DNA of 61,600 nucleotides from Methanobacteriota archaeon (GCA_002718195.1 PBDU01000026.1:1-61600), one strand, 5' to 3'. Shown: positions 27,984 through 37,239, counted from the first letter of the stretch. Notes: generated from the sequence alone by a model not told the origin. Program-made: numbers and translations.

Positions 27984-29182
27984 AGATTAACAAAAAATCA
28001 ATTTTCATACTCTGCCTGTTTTTGGTTGTTATTTTGTCTAACTTTGCAAGTGCAGAGGAGGATTTAATCGAGTTACAGAAACTTTCTAGCACCAGTGTAA
28101 ATTCGGAAAATGTTGATTCACGCCCCCTTGTAGAATTCTTCTTTGCTAAAGGCTATGAAAATGTTACAGAGATGCTTGAAGGTATGGATGGTATTGTAAA
28201 TACAATTCATTGGAGGATTGATGCTGAACAAGAAGGCCTGGATTGGCCTAATGACGATGCAAACATTAGGGCTGGTCAGTTAGGCGTGTATGAATATCCT
28301 GCCATTGTAATCAACGGAGAGTTATACATTGGGGAATACAGTGAAGATTCCATCAAATCACACATTGAATCCTTAGATTCTGCACAAAAAATACCATCGG
28401 CAGTAGAAGTTGAAGGCGTAGTACAAATTGCTCAACAGTCTGATGGTCTGTTTAGGGTAATCATGGACCTTAATATGTCTCCAAACAATGATTTGCCCAT
28501 AGGAACCACCGCTAACCTCATTCTAACAGAAAATTATGCAATCGATGATTTCGGAAGGTCAGCAGACAATTTAGTACGGGAATGGAAGCCTGAAACTGGT
28601 TTTGCCCTGCAACAAAACAATACTACTGACGTCTATTGGACCTTGACTGATATCCATCTAGAAGCAGCTGGGGTGAATTTTAACGAGAAATCACGAGGCT
28701 GGCAGATTCAAATTGTTTTTTTCAATGAATTTGCAACTCAAGAGACCTCAATTCTTTCCGTGCATAGAATAGAACTAAACCCAACACAAAATCAGATTGA
28801 GTTAAATGATTTCATGATTTTCATTCCAATTTTGATAGCTATGATCCTTGTAATTATTGTAATACTGAGAAGCATAAACAACGTTGATGAGTCTCTGCCA
28901 GAGATCAGTGCAAGTTGGAAAGATTCAGATTCTTCGCGGTTAATTATCAAGATAATTGCTAAGACGAAAACGATTCAATTGAACAAGGTAAGTGCTGAAC
29001 CACCTTGGAAAATCCAAGGCAAGGTGAAAGAAATAATCATAGAAAAAGATTCAGAAACGTCTTTTTCAATTAAGTTTGCAAAACAACTTGACCAAAATGT
29101 AGTAATCAAGATAGGTTTGGAAATCGAAGACCTTGGAGAATGGACGCAAACTATTGAAATGCCCACAAAACAAAGAATTTGA
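27980..29182 (+). CDS. Membrane-anchored thioredoxin-fold-like protein lacking CxxC
   Basis: 400 residues. An N-terminal signal peptide (KSIFILCLFLVVILSNFASA) precedes a region with a thioredoxin-like look: LVEFFFAKGY at the strand-1 position and GVYEYPAIVINGELYIG with the cis-Pro loop. The usual CxxC is absent, so it is not a disulfide oxidoreductase. A beta-type domain follows, then a transmembrane helix near residue 277-295 (FMIFIPILIAMILVIIVIL) and a roughly 100-residue cytoplasmic domain. It overlaps the NSUN gene by four bases. Function unknown. Confidence 0.65.
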   Translation: MKINKKSIFILCLFLVVILSNFASAEEDLIELQKLSSTSVNSENVDSRPLVEFFFAKGYENVTEMLEGMDGIVNTIHWRIDAEQEGLDWPNDDANIRAGQLGVYEYPAIVINGELYIGEYSEDSIKSHIESLDSAQKIPSAVEVEGVVQIAQQSDGLFRVIMDLNMSPNNDLPIGTTANLILTENYAIDDFGRSADNLVREWKPETGFALQQNNTTDVYWTLTDIHLEAAGVNFNEKSRGWQIQIVFFNEFATQETSILSVHRIELNPTQNQIELNDFMIFIPILIAMILVIIVILRSINNVDESLPEISASWKDSDSSRLIIKIIAKTKTIQLNKVSAEPPWKIQGKVKEIIIEKDSETSFSIKFAKQLDQNVVIKIGLEIEDLGEWTQTIEMPTKQRI

Positions 29183-29237
29183 TTCTTAATTTTTATTCAA
29201 AGTAAGGTTCAATAGGCACTGCAATGTGCAAATGCTC

Positions 29238-29699
29238 ATGAATAATCAATTGGACTCAATAGACAAGGATATTCTTAGAATTTTGGAAGCTGATTCTCGG
29301 ACTTCCCAAAGAGAAATTTCGAGGAAACTGAATATCGCTCAAGGTACTGTTACTAACAGGATCAGGAAAATGGAAAATGGTGGAATTATTAGAGGATACT
29401 CTGTAGATTTAGGTGCTGAAGAAATCGGATGGACAATGACTGTAATCGCAGGTTTGCGTATTGAGAAAGGCAGGATGATAGAAGTGCAGGAAAAAATCAG
29501 CAGTGACTCAAGAGTTTTTGCTGTATATGATGTAACTGGAGAGTACGACTCGATGGTCCTAGCAAGGGTTACTGACAGAGAAGATTTGAATGATTTAACA
29601 AAGACTGTTTTTACCTTGGACGGCATTACTAGGTCATTCACACAGGTAGTTCTCAATACGGTCAAAGAATCAGGGATTCAATTACCTGAGTCGAATTGA
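29238..29699 (+). CDS. Lrp/AsnC-family transcription regulator
   Basis: 153 residues. The winged helix-turn-helix lies in residues 1-60 (LDSIDKDILRILEADSRTSQREI, QGTVTNRIRKMENGGII). The RAM/ligand-binding domain follows (VYDVTGEYDSMVLARV). Such proteins form octamers and respond to amino acids or other small effectors. The GTG at 29226 and ATG at 29232 are alternative starts. The target is unknown; it has no adjacent metabolic gene except the convergent Toprim gene. Confidence 0.9.
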   Translation: MNNQLDSIDKDILRILEADSRTSQREISRKLNIAQGTVTNRIRKMENGGIIRGYSVDLGAEEIGWTMTVIAGLRIEKGRMIEVQEKISSDSRVFAVYDVTGEYDSMVLARVTDREDLNDLTKTVFTLDGITRSFTQVVLNTVKESGIQLPESN

Positions 29700-30136
29700 T
29701 ACCCGCAAGCATTCTCTATTGAATGTTTGAAGGATACCAAATCTTCGACACATTTGATTTCAGGATTCAAGCAAATGGATAACTCGCGTCTTAATTTCTC
29801 ATCAACAGGTTGATCCAGAGATTCAAGGCGTCTTTTGATATCTTTCTGTAATGTTCCACCAGTCCTATCCCAATCCATCAGGAGGATCAAACTTGGAAAA
29901 CCATCACGGAGTTTGCGTTCGTGATTTTCCCAAAGGTGATTTGAGATTTTTTCTAAGTCCCAGCCTCTGTTTATTTCAAAGATTGAGCCCTTGGGGAAGC
30001 CAAATTCTTGCAGTGCAATGGTGTCTTTCTTTCCTTCAACTACTAATATTGCACCAAAATCTGAAACTCTTTCTAATGCCTCTTGAATAGCCTGTCCTGC
30101 CCTACGAAATCGTAATTCTCGGTTTGCAACTGACAT
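29678..30136 (-). CDS. Toprim-domain small primase-like protein
   Basis: 152 residues. A Toprim core is visible: the Glu box AILVVEGKKDTIAL, then the Asp-x-Asp box LILLMDWDRTGG. Single-domain Toprim proteins of archaea resemble DnaG and the RNase M5 nuclease and act on nucleic acids with magnesium. The activity here is not certain. It overlaps the convergent Lrp gene by 22 bases, and the DUF167 gene precedes it with one base of spacing, so the two form an operon. Confidence 0.85.
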   Translation of the reverse strand: MSVANRELRFRRAGQAIQEALERVSDFGAILVVEGKKDTIALQEFGFPKGSIFEINRGWDLEKISNHLWENHERKLRDGFPSLILLMDWDRTGGTLQKDIKRRLESLDQPVDEKLRRELSICLNPEIKCVEDLVSFKHSIENACGYQFDSGN

Positions 30137-30137
30137 C

Positions 30138-30440
30138 CTATAAAACCTCTTGATTTACAACACTGAGGATGTCGGTGTCAGATATACCACTTACCATAAT
30201 CGACTTTTGTTTGCTTTTGTGTCCTGAGATTAACTCTGCCTGATTACTCTTGATGTTGAATTTTTGAATGATGAAGCGAAGTAGTTCTTCGTTTGCCATT
30301 CCATTTACTGCTGGTTTAGATATGTCAATTCTAAGCCTTTTTCTCCATTCATTAACCCCCGATATTCTACTTGTTTCTGAATTTGGACTAATCTCTACAT
30401 CGAGAATTAACGAACCATCAAGCCTTTTTTGTATAAACAA
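30138..30440 (-). CDS. DUF167 (YggU-like) protein
   Basis: 100 residues. The DUF167 pattern is present: LDVEISPNSETSRISGV, RLRIDISKPAVNGMANEELLRFI and LISGHKSKQKSIMVSG. These small proteins are widespread and uncharacterised; the fold is thought to bind RNA. The frame has no ATG ahead of the domain. TTG at 30440 is the first possible start and is used here. It is the promoter-proximal gene of a pair with the Toprim protein. Confidence 0.8.
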   Translation of the reverse strand: MFIQKRLDGSLILDVEISPNSETSRISGVNEWRKRLRIDISKPAVNGMANEELLRFIIQKFNIKSNQAELISGHKSKQKSIMVSGISDTDILSVVNQEVL

Positions 30441-30520
30441 ATTATCAACTAAAAATAACCAATGAAAGAGGTTTAAAAAATCTTATTCTCAATTGAATCC
30501 GTTGGGATTTTATGAAACAT

Positions 30521-30530
30521 ATATTTAATA
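30521..30530 (+). promoter_or_regulatory. Candidate TATA box for the cytochrome oxidase operon
   Basis: ATATTTAATA lies about 100 bases before the coxB start in a very AT-rich intergenic stretch (30441-30625). If used, the transcript would have a leader of about 75 bases. AT-rich context makes this weak. AGGGAG at 30616-30621 could serve as the coxB ribosome site. Confidence 0.3.
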
Positions 30531-30625
30531 ATAAATTACAGTCTAACATTGTTTTTTAAGGTATCATGATTTGATGCCAACAACCCTTAAGACAGGCCTT
30601 TGCTGCCATTAGATTAGGGAGCATT

Positions 30626-31672
30626 ATGCCTGCGGAAGACACCGTATTCGCCCACCTTTACGAAGAGTTCCTTTTCTGGTCCATTATCGTTGGAATATTT
30701 ACATTCGGTGCAATGTTTTTGTTCATGATCAGGTACAAAGAAGGTTCTGCTGCAATCGATGAGAGTCAATTCGAGAAAATCGAGGTCGGGCTATTTCCTG
30801 CTGAAAGACACAACACAAAACTTGAGGCTGCTTTCTACATAGTTCCTTTGATTTTGGTAATCTGGGTAACCGCTATTGCTGCCTCTTCCACCACTGCAGT
30901 TTGGGGAGACGAAGATTTCTGGGACACTGCAATTTACGGTCAAGATGATTACGATTACGAACACTTCACGGTTACAGTATACGGCAAGCAGTGGTTCTGG
31001 GAATTCGAGTACAATCAAGCACTAACATGGGAAGACGAGCACCCTTACATGGATGTAGAATGGGACAATAACAACGGAGTCATGATGATTCACGCTCACA
31101 ACCATGATGGCGAACATGGAGAAGATGCACACCCAGCATACGCTGAATTGACAGTTGCGGGATTAACCACAGATATTCCATTCAACGGAGAGGATATGGT
31201 GATTCACGAAGTTGGATTTAACCCACTAATTCACCAAAAAGTGCAGGTTTTCGATGAAGACGACAACCTGCTACATACTTGGGAACACATTCCAATCGGA
31301 CACAAATTTGTAACTCCTACAGATCATTTAGTCGTTCCTTGTTCCCTTGACGATGATGATTACACAATATTGTGGATGCATTCAAGGCCGCTAGATGATT
31401 CAGAACCAAGATATGTTGGAGTTCAACACTCGTTCTGGCTGCCAGAGTGGGGTGTCAAAGAAGACTTAGTTCCAGGACTTGAATCCGGCACCGTCATGAG
31501 ATTCCAACCTGATGATACAGGAACCTTCCCAATTAGATGCGCAGAATATTGTGGATTGAAGCACTCCCTAATGCAAGGCAAGATTGACATCGTTGCTGAA
31601 GAGGGAGAAACCTGTGCCGTAGACATCGGTTTGAAGAAAGAAAGTAGCAACCAAGACCAGGAGGGCTACTGA
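30626..31672 (+). CDS. coxB: Cytochrome c oxidase subunit II
   Basis: 348 residues. Two N-terminal helices (FLFWSIIVGIFTFGAMFLFMI; AAFYIVPLILVIWVTAIAA) anchor the periplasm-facing CuA domain. The domain has KQWFWEFEY, the CuA box CAEYCGLKHSLM with both Cys, a Glu, a His and the Met ligand, and an earlier His in TPTDHLVVPC. It accepts electrons from a soluble or membrane carrier and passes them to heme a in subunit I. It has an acidic His-rich insert (HNHDGEHGEDAH) uncommon in this subunit and possibly metal-binding. Its stop overlaps the coxA start (TGATG). Confidence 0.95.
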   Translation: MPAEDTVFAHLYEEFLFWSIIVGIFTFGAMFLFMIRYKEGSAAIDESQFEKIEVGLFPAERHNTKLEAAFYIVPLILVIWVTAIAASSTTAVWGDEDFWDTAIYGQDDYDYEHFTVTVYGKQWFWEFEYNQALTWEDEHPYMDVEWDNNNGVMMIHAHNHDGEHGEDAHPAYAELTVAGLTTDIPFNGEDMVIHEVGFNPLIHQKVQVFDEDDNLLHTWEHIPIGHKFVTPTDHLVVPCSLDDDDYTILWMHSRPLDDSEPRYVGVQHSFWLPEWGVKEDLVPGLESGTVMRFQPDDTGTFPIRCAEYCGLKHSLMQGKIDIVAEEGETCAVDIGLKKESSNQDQEGY

Positions 31673-33957
31673 TGAAGACAAGAGGCATCCTGATAGTGCT
31701 AGCGTTAGCACTAACCCTATTGGCAACTCCGCAATTCACTGCAATGCCAACTGGTATTGGAAGTGCTGGAAATGATGGCTGTTCATGCCACGGTGGAGCA
31801 AGCGATCTTACTGAAATTGTCGTCATAGGATTGCCTGAATCATTCAACGCTTCCGAAGTTTATGAATTTTCGATGACTATAGAAGCCCAAGACTTCCCTA
31901 GAGCTGCTGAAGACAGTGGAAGACTTGGAGGATACCGTATCCTTGCGACTGCAAGCGATGGCTCCTCTGGGGGATTAGTAGAGGTTATTCCTTCAGACCT
32001 AGGTCATGAAATGGATGGTGGGCTTACACACACATCCGATGGAAATATGCAGCGCTCCTGGAATTTCACTTGGACGGCTCCTGCTGATGATTCTGTAACA
32101 GTTACCATGAGGATATACGGAAACGCTGTAAACGGAGGAGATGGTTCAGGAGGAGACCATTGGAATCAAGAAATTCTAAACATCGGTGGAATCAACGCAA
32201 GCGGAACCAGTGCCCCACCTCTTACAATTCTGATGACTGCTATCCTATTGGCTATCATCATCATCGGTCTTGGAGTATTGTGGAATTTCTACCAAAGAGA
32301 CCCTGAGAGTTTCTCAATGCAAAACTTCTGGAGCTACCTCAAGCCTTGGTTGAGCACTACAGATCATAAAGAAGTTGGAATAATGTATTTCTTATTCGGA
32401 ATGTTCTTTTTCCTAGTCGGTGGATTGCTGGCTTTACTATTCCGTATCCAACTTGCCCTACCTGAGAATGATTTCTTATCTTATGACGAATACAACTCAT
32501 TCTTTACTCTACACGGTACGACAATGATTTTCTTAGCGGCAATGCCAATGATCGCTGGATTCATGAATTATATCCTACCTCTGCAAATCGGTGCTTACGA
32601 TTTAGCATTCCCAAGAATCAATGCTCTTGGTCTTTGGATTCTAGTATTCTCCACGCCACTCATCTTTACTGGCGTCTGGACCGGAGAGGCTGCAGACATT
32701 ACCTGGGTTATGTATCCTCCTTACTCCTCGTTGAATAATTTCGGAGACCTGGGTAACAATCCAGGTACAACCGCATTTATTGCAGGAATACTGATGCTTG
32801 GTGCATCCTCTACGTTGTCTGGTGTCAACTTCATTACAACAGTATTCACTTTGAGAGCAAGAGGTGTTGACTTAATGAAAATGCCATTATTCACATGGTC
32901 TGTTTTCGTTTCTGTTTTCATGCTCTACGTATCCCTGCCTGCATTCGTAGTCGGTGTGGCTTTCTTGATGCTAGACCATACAATGGCTGCTCAATTCTAC
33001 ACATTTGGAGGAGACCCGCTTCTGTTCCAGCACCTGTTCTGGTTCTTTGGTCACCCTGAAGTATATGTTGTCGTAATTCCCGCTTTCGGAATTGTCTCTG
33101 AAGTGCTTGCAACAAGTGCTAGAAGGTCGATTTTCGGATACAAATCCATGGTATTTGCTATGGCAGGAATCGGCGTTGTTGGATTCGTAGTTTGGGGTCA
33201 CCACATGTTAACATCCGGTATGTCACCATTCTGGAGGTCCCTATTCATGGTAACTACAATGCTAGTTGCTGTGCCTACAGGTGCTAAGATATTCAATTGG
33301 ATCTGGACTCTGCAAGGCGGGTCCATCAAACTCCAATCCCACACAATGTGGTCGCTTGGATTCTTGATTACCTTCACCCTTGGCGGACTGAGTGGAATGT
33401 TCTTCCCGGTAGCTGGTCTAGATATCCACTTCCACGACTCTTACTTCGTAGTAGCTCACTTCCACTATGTTTTCATCGGGGGAATAATCTTCGCTCTATT
33501 CTCAGGAACTTACTACTGGTTCCCTAAGGCAACTGGAAAAAAGATGGATGAGAGACTTGGATTGTGGCACTTCCTGATTGGATTTACTTCCTACAATGCT
33601 GCGTTCTGGCCAATGCACGCTCTTGGAATCCAAGGAATGCCAAGAAGGACCCACACTTATCTTGCTGAAACAGGATGGGCAGAATACAACATGACAATCA
33701 CGATATTTGCAATCATCTTCGGATTGAGCCAACTAATCTTCGTTTGGAACATTATCAAATCTGCTTCCAAGGGAGATAAAGTCGAAAATGATCCGTGGGG
33801 CGGTTGGTCACTTGAATGGTCAACAACATCTCCTCCGCCAACTCCATCCTTTGCTGAAATGCCTACTCTAAGAGTTGACACATCAAGACATCATGGAGAT
33901 GAGGACAAAGCAGGCTTCGTTGAGAACCTTGTAAAAGGAAAGGAGGTGGGCAATTGA
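31672..33957 (+). CDS. coxA: Cytochrome c oxidase subunit I with N-terminal Reeler/anchor-V-like domain
   Basis: 761 residues. The C-terminal 540 form a complete heme-copper oxidase subunit I: low-spin heme His in FTLHGTTM, the CuB/Tyr motif FGHPEVYVVV, CuB His pair WGHHM, and HDSYFVVAHFHYV with the heme ligands. Before it are a signal peptide (LIVLALALTLLATPQF), a small cysteine motif NDGCSCHGG (C37, C39, H40), and a domain about residues 45-170 similar in style to Reeler/choice-of-anchor-V modules. A helix follows at 183-203 that is extra to the usual twelve. This would place an external domain in front of the oxidase core. The oxidase reduces oxygen and pumps protons. Confidence 0.93.
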   Translation: MKTRGILIVLALALTLLATPQFTAMPTGIGSAGNDGCSCHGGASDLTEIVVIGLPESFNASEVYEFSMTIEAQDFPRAAEDSGRLGGYRILATASDGSSGGLVEVIPSDLGHEMDGGLTHTSDGNMQRSWNFTWTAPADDSVTVTMRIYGNAVNGGDGSGGDHWNQEILNIGGINASGTSAPPLTILMTAILLAIIIIGLGVLWNFYQRDPESFSMQNFWSYLKPWLSTTDHKEVGIMYFLFGMFFFLVGGLLALLFRIQLALPENDFLSYDEYNSFFTLHGTTMIFLAAMPMIAGFMNYILPLQIGAYDLAFPRINALGLWILVFSTPLIFTGVWTGEAADITWVMYPPYSSLNNFGDLGNNPGTTAFIAGILMLGASSTLSGVNFITTVFTLRARGVDLMKMPLFTWSVFVSVFMLYVSLPAFVVGVAFLMLDHTMAAQFYTFGGDPLLFQHLFWFFGHPEVYVVVIPAFGIVSEVLATSARRSIFGYKSMVFAMAGIGVVGFVVWGHHMLTSGMSPFWRSLFMVTTMLVAVPTGAKIFNWIWTLQGGSIKLQSHTMWSLGFLITFTLGGLSGMFFPVAGLDIHFHDSYFVVAHFHYVFIGGIIFALFSGTYYWFPKATGKKMDERLGLWHFLIGFTSYNAAFWPMHALGIQGMPRRTHTYLAETGWAEYNMTITIFAIIFGLSQLIFVWNIIKSASKGDKVENDPWGGWSLEWSTTSPPPTPSFAEMPTLRVDTSRHHGDEDKAGFVENLVKGKEVGN
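33942..33947 (+). promoter_or_regulatory. Shine-Dalgarno deciding the TTG start of coxC
   Basis: GGAGGT ends six bases before the TTG at 33954, which overlaps the coxA stop. The next in-frame ATG falls at the twelfth-residue region, so this strong site supports initiation at TTG. Confidence 0.75.
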
Positions 33958-35222
33958 GTTCAACCGCATCTGTAGACAATAACATCTGGATGAAAGCCGT
34001 AATGTATGCAGGAGTAATTGCCGTTATCGGTCTTGTCTCATATGGAGCACTAGCAGTAGGCGCTGGTGGCTACTTCCATCATGAGTACGAAGAAAACAAA
34101 GAAATGTACGAAGAAGCAAAAGCGAATGGTGAAGACTATTCTGAATTCAAGGAAGACAAGGAAGCTGCCCACTTACAGTATCTAAACTTCAAAGTTGGAG
34201 GTACTGCAATACTCTACATGTGTATAGTGTATGCAGCATTCCTTGGTGTTGGTGGATTCATCAATTCCACTCAACCAAATGAGGAACATCATGATGATCA
34301 CGACGACCATCACGAACACCATGGCTCCTTTTCACCGATAATTTTTGCACTCGGTGTCATGTTATTCCTGATGGGATTCCCTGAATTTGTAGACACTGTC
34401 ACCCCACTAATCAATGGAGAAGGAGGAGGTGCATCTGGAGCACTACTGAGCACAATCGGACTTGTGGTTATTGTTGCTGCTGTAGGCAATTGGTGGAGAG
34501 AAGACCTTCCCTTCAACGGAGAGGGAGAGCAAATCGCTACTTCTTGGCCATTTGAAGGACAAGATGTCAGAAAAGTAGGACTTTGGGTATTCATAATGTC
34601 TGAAATTATGGTCTTCGCATCTTTCTTCTCTTCTTATCTAAGAATGAGAACAGAATGGTGTACAGACTGGGCAATCAGAGCAGAAATGGGAGAATGTGCA
34701 GATGTTGCTCTTGGTACTGTAGTAACCGCTTCTGACCTACTAAGATACGATCTTGGCAAGTTGATGCCGGGTGCAATTAACACGTTTGCATTGATTATAT
34801 CCTCATACACAATAGTTCTTGCTTTGAAGACTGCAAAGTCAAAATACACTGAAGACAATCCGTTCAAAGCACCTAAGTTACTTCCATTCTTGAAGGACAA
34901 GAAATCTGCGGTTAGATTCTATTTACTTGCAACATTCTTGTTGGGTTCAATGTTTATTGTTCTGAAATTAATTGAGTGGTCACACCTCATTCACGAAGGA
35001 TTCACAATTCAAAGCCCACAAGGCTCGATTTTCTACATTGCAACCGGCGCACACGGATTGCACGTATTTGTCGGACTTCTAGTCATGCTCTACATGATTT
35101 TCAAAGCAGATACCATTGAGTTTGATGAGGACAACGGACAAGGCATCGAATACTTTGGTTTGTACTGGCACTTTGTCGATTTGGCTTGGGTAGCCATCTT
35201 CCCGGCATTCTATCTATACTGA
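33954..35222 (+). CDS. coxC: Cytochrome c oxidase subunit III
   Basis: 422 residues, longer than the usual 200-280. The canonical C-terminal part is present: KVGLWVFIMSEIMVFASFFSSYL, AHGLHVFVGLLVMLYM and YFGLYWHFVDLAWVAIFPAFYLY. The first 200 residues are extra: two helices around a Glu/Lys-rich loop, then an unusual His/Asp tract (HHDDHDDHHEHH) near residue 110 that may bind copper or zinc, then two more helices. The start is TTG at 33954, supported by a strong Shine-Dalgarno. It overlaps coxA by four bases. Confidence 0.93.
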   Translation: MSSTASVDNNIWMKAVMYAGVIAVIGLVSYGALAVGAGGYFHHEYEENKEMYEEAKANGEDYSEFKEDKEAAHLQYLNFKVGGTAILYMCIVYAAFLGVGGFINSTQPNEEHHDDHDDHHEHHGSFSPIIFALGVMLFLMGFPEFVDTVTPLINGEGGGASGALLSTIGLVVIVAAVGNWWREDLPFNGEGEQIATSWPFEGQDVRKVGLWVFIMSEIMVFASFFSSYLRMRTEWCTDWAIRAEMGECADVALGTVVTASDLLRYDLGKLMPGAINTFALIISSYTIVLALKTAKSKYTEDNPFKAPKLLPFLKDKKSAVRFYLLATFLLGSMFIVLKLIEWSHLIHEGFTIQSPQGSIFYIATGAHGLHVFVGLLVMLYMIFKADTIEFDEDNGQGIEYFGLYWHFVDLAWVAIFPAFYLY

Positions 35223-35231
35223 GGTGATAAT

Positions 35232-35603
35232 ATGGGCGAACATCAATCAAAAATGGAAATAATGATTCAAAACACATTCAAAATGGACGTTTATGCTTTC
35301 TCTTTCGTAGTACTGATGGTTTTCACAGTAATCGAAGTTGCAGCTGTTTTCTTGGGCGAAGACATGTCTCTCTACACTGTTTGGGCTATTCTAATCGGTG
35401 TTGGTATAATCAAAGCCTACTTCATCGCTGCTTGGTTCATGCACTTGCAAACCGACCCAAGGACATATTTCTGGACATCCATGTTCCCATTCATATTCGT
35501 TGCACTAATGATGTGGGGCATCGGACTATCGAACCCTAATGCGGTCAGTTCACTACCAGCATGGTGCACACCTAATTACGATATCATTGGTATTATGCCA
35601 TAA
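35232..35603 (+). CDS. coxD: Cytochrome c oxidase subunit IV
   Basis: 123 residues with three helices: FVVLMVFTVIEVAAVFLG, YTVWAILIGVGIIKAYFIAAWFMHL and FPFIFVALMMWGIGL. The KAYFIAAWFMHLQTD box is the prokaryotic small subunit IV signature. It probably stabilises the subunit I-III core. Ten bases separate it from coxC; GAGGTGAT lies just before the ATG, a near-perfect match to an archaeal anti-Shine-Dalgarno. Confidence 0.9.
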   Translation: MGEHQSKMEIMIQNTFKMDVYAFSFVVLMVFTVIEVAAVFLGEDMSLYTVWAILIGVGIIKAYFIAAWFMHLQTDPRTYFWTSMFPFIFVALMMWGIGLSNPNAVSSLPAWCTPNYDIIGIMP

Positions 35604-35623
35604 TCGTAATATGATTCAAATAT

Positions 35624-37198
35624 ATGACTACCTTGGGTCGAAATATGAAACTCAAAGGTTTTTTCGCTTTACTGACAATTCTTCTGCTTTGCGTAGGAAC
35701 CCTTCCAGTCCAAGCCTATGGGGGGCATTCAATTTCTAGAGCTGAAATTGACAGTTTTACGCTCACAGATCAAGATGGGGAAGACTGGTCTTTAGAAGAA
35801 AATTCCAAACCAATCAACGTTGTTTCATTCATATTTACTGCTTGCCCGGATGTTTGCCCTGTATTAACTCAAAACCTCAAAGCAGTGCAAGAAAGTCTTC
35901 CAGAAGGGCTTGAAAATGAAGTATTATTCATTTCCATTTCAGTTGACCCTGCTAGAGATACTCCTGAAACACTCAGAGAATACATGGACTTGCACGGGGT
36001 TGAATGGCCTCATCTAACCGGAGATAATGCGACTCTTGAGGATATTTGGAATGCATTTGGAGTAGTCGTACAAAGAGATGTTATTGATTCGCATGCTGAG
36101 GCAAGAGAAGGAGAACATCATCACCACGAAGATGAGGATATGGGCTTTGACGAACCAAAACTCTATTTTGGAATTGAGAATAATTCAATGCAAGAATTGG
36201 ATTATTCCCCCAACGGATGGACTATGTTCAATTTGGTTGCCGAAGATGCAAACTGGACCTTCAATTATTCAACCTCTCAATATGGTAACATGGTTTCAGA
36301 AATCAATGGGTACGAATCACCGGAAGACTGGTCTTGGTGGTGGTCGCTAAAAATTTGGAATGAATCAAGTACTGAATGGGAAGATTCCCCAGTTGGCATT
36401 GACGGAGTAGATGCTTCAGAAAATAGATCAATCGCATGGGTGGCATCAAATGCTAATTCGTCATTGCTCGAAGAACCTAATGAAGAAGGTATTCAAGTCC
36501 AAGTGATCTACCCAGATAACGCAACCGCAAATCACGTAAAGACTAATTTTACTGCTTATGACCTTACATACACCAGCTTTTCAAACTCTGAAATCAATTT
36601 CACAGCTCCGATGACTCAATACGGACATTATTTGGAATCCGCTGATGACTTACAAGGCCCTTCAGACTATTCTTGGTGGTGGAGACTTGCAGTGTGGAAT
36701 GAATCTGGAAACTTGTGGGAAGAATCCCAAGTTGGCATGGATGACTTGCTTGAACCTGGAAATATAGCCTGGACTCCTTCTTACATTGAGCTTGAAAATA
36801 TCACTAAGCCAGGAGAGAATTTAGAACAAGAAGAAGACTGTGATGGACATGGTTGGGTTATGGGACAGGGATCTGGAATGCACTGTATGTGCGATGAAGG
36901 ATACGAAAGCCCTGAAGATAATCGGTTGAGTTGTATCAGCATTGAGTCTGAAGACGAATACTTCGTCGGACACTCCACACTTACCTACATCTTGAGTGAG
37001 GACCTAAAACCGATGATAGTTTGGACAGGAGACGATTGGTCCCCTGAAGACTTCATATCTGATCTAGAAGAGTTCGGAACTTCAGAAGGAATTATTGAAT
37101 CGGAGGATAGAATAATTCCATTCTTAGGCGCTTCGTCCATCATTGCATTGATGGGCGCTAGCGCATTCATGTTGTCGAGGAAAGGCAAAATATTCTGA
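35624..37198 (+). CDS. SCO1/SenC-type copper chaperone interrupted by a large insertion
   Basis: 524 residues. SCO proteins deliver copper to the CuA site of CoxB. The copper cysteines are in ACPDVCPV (C74, C78). In other SCO proteins the partner His lies some 85-90 residues later; here the matching segment FVGHSTLTYIL with H450 comes about 370 residues later. Between them (about 152-445) sit a His-rich loop (GEHHHHED), two copies of a module with SWWW.LxxWNES, and an EGF-like cluster (CDGHGW...HCMCDEGYE). A C-terminal helix at about 498-517 anchors it. The signal peptide is MKLKGFFALLTILLLCVG; ATG 35645 is an alternative start. It is last in the cox operon. Confidence 0.85.
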   Translation: MTTLGRNMKLKGFFALLTILLLCVGTLPVQAYGGHSISRAEIDSFTLTDQDGEDWSLEENSKPINVVSFIFTACPDVCPVLTQNLKAVQESLPEGLENEVLFISISVDPARDTPETLREYMDLHGVEWPHLTGDNATLEDIWNAFGVVVQRDVIDSHAEAREGEHHHHEDEDMGFDEPKLYFGIENNSMQELDYSPNGWTMFNLVAEDANWTFNYSTSQYGNMVSEINGYESPEDWSWWWSLKIWNESSTEWEDSPVGIDGVDASENRSIAWVASNANSSLLEEPNEEGIQVQVIYPDNATANHVKTNFTAYDLTYTSFSNSEINFTAPMTQYGHYLESADDLQGPSDYSWWWRLAVWNESGNLWEESQVGMDDLLEPGNIAWTPSYIELENITKPGENLEQEEDCDGHGWVMGQGSGMHCMCDEGYESPEDNRLSCISIESEDEYFVGHSTLTYILSEDLKPMIVWTGDDWSPEDFISDLEEFGTSEGIIESEDRIIPFLGASSIIALMGASAFMLSRKGKIF

Positions 37199-37239
37199 AC
37201 CCAAACAACAAAATGCACCTTGACTTGCGAAGGCTGACT

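Noticed and set aside
31780..31791. CxCH in CoxA as a c-type heme site
   Set aside because: c-type heme needs CxxCH; here one residue separates the cysteines, so a metal site or a disulfide is as likely.
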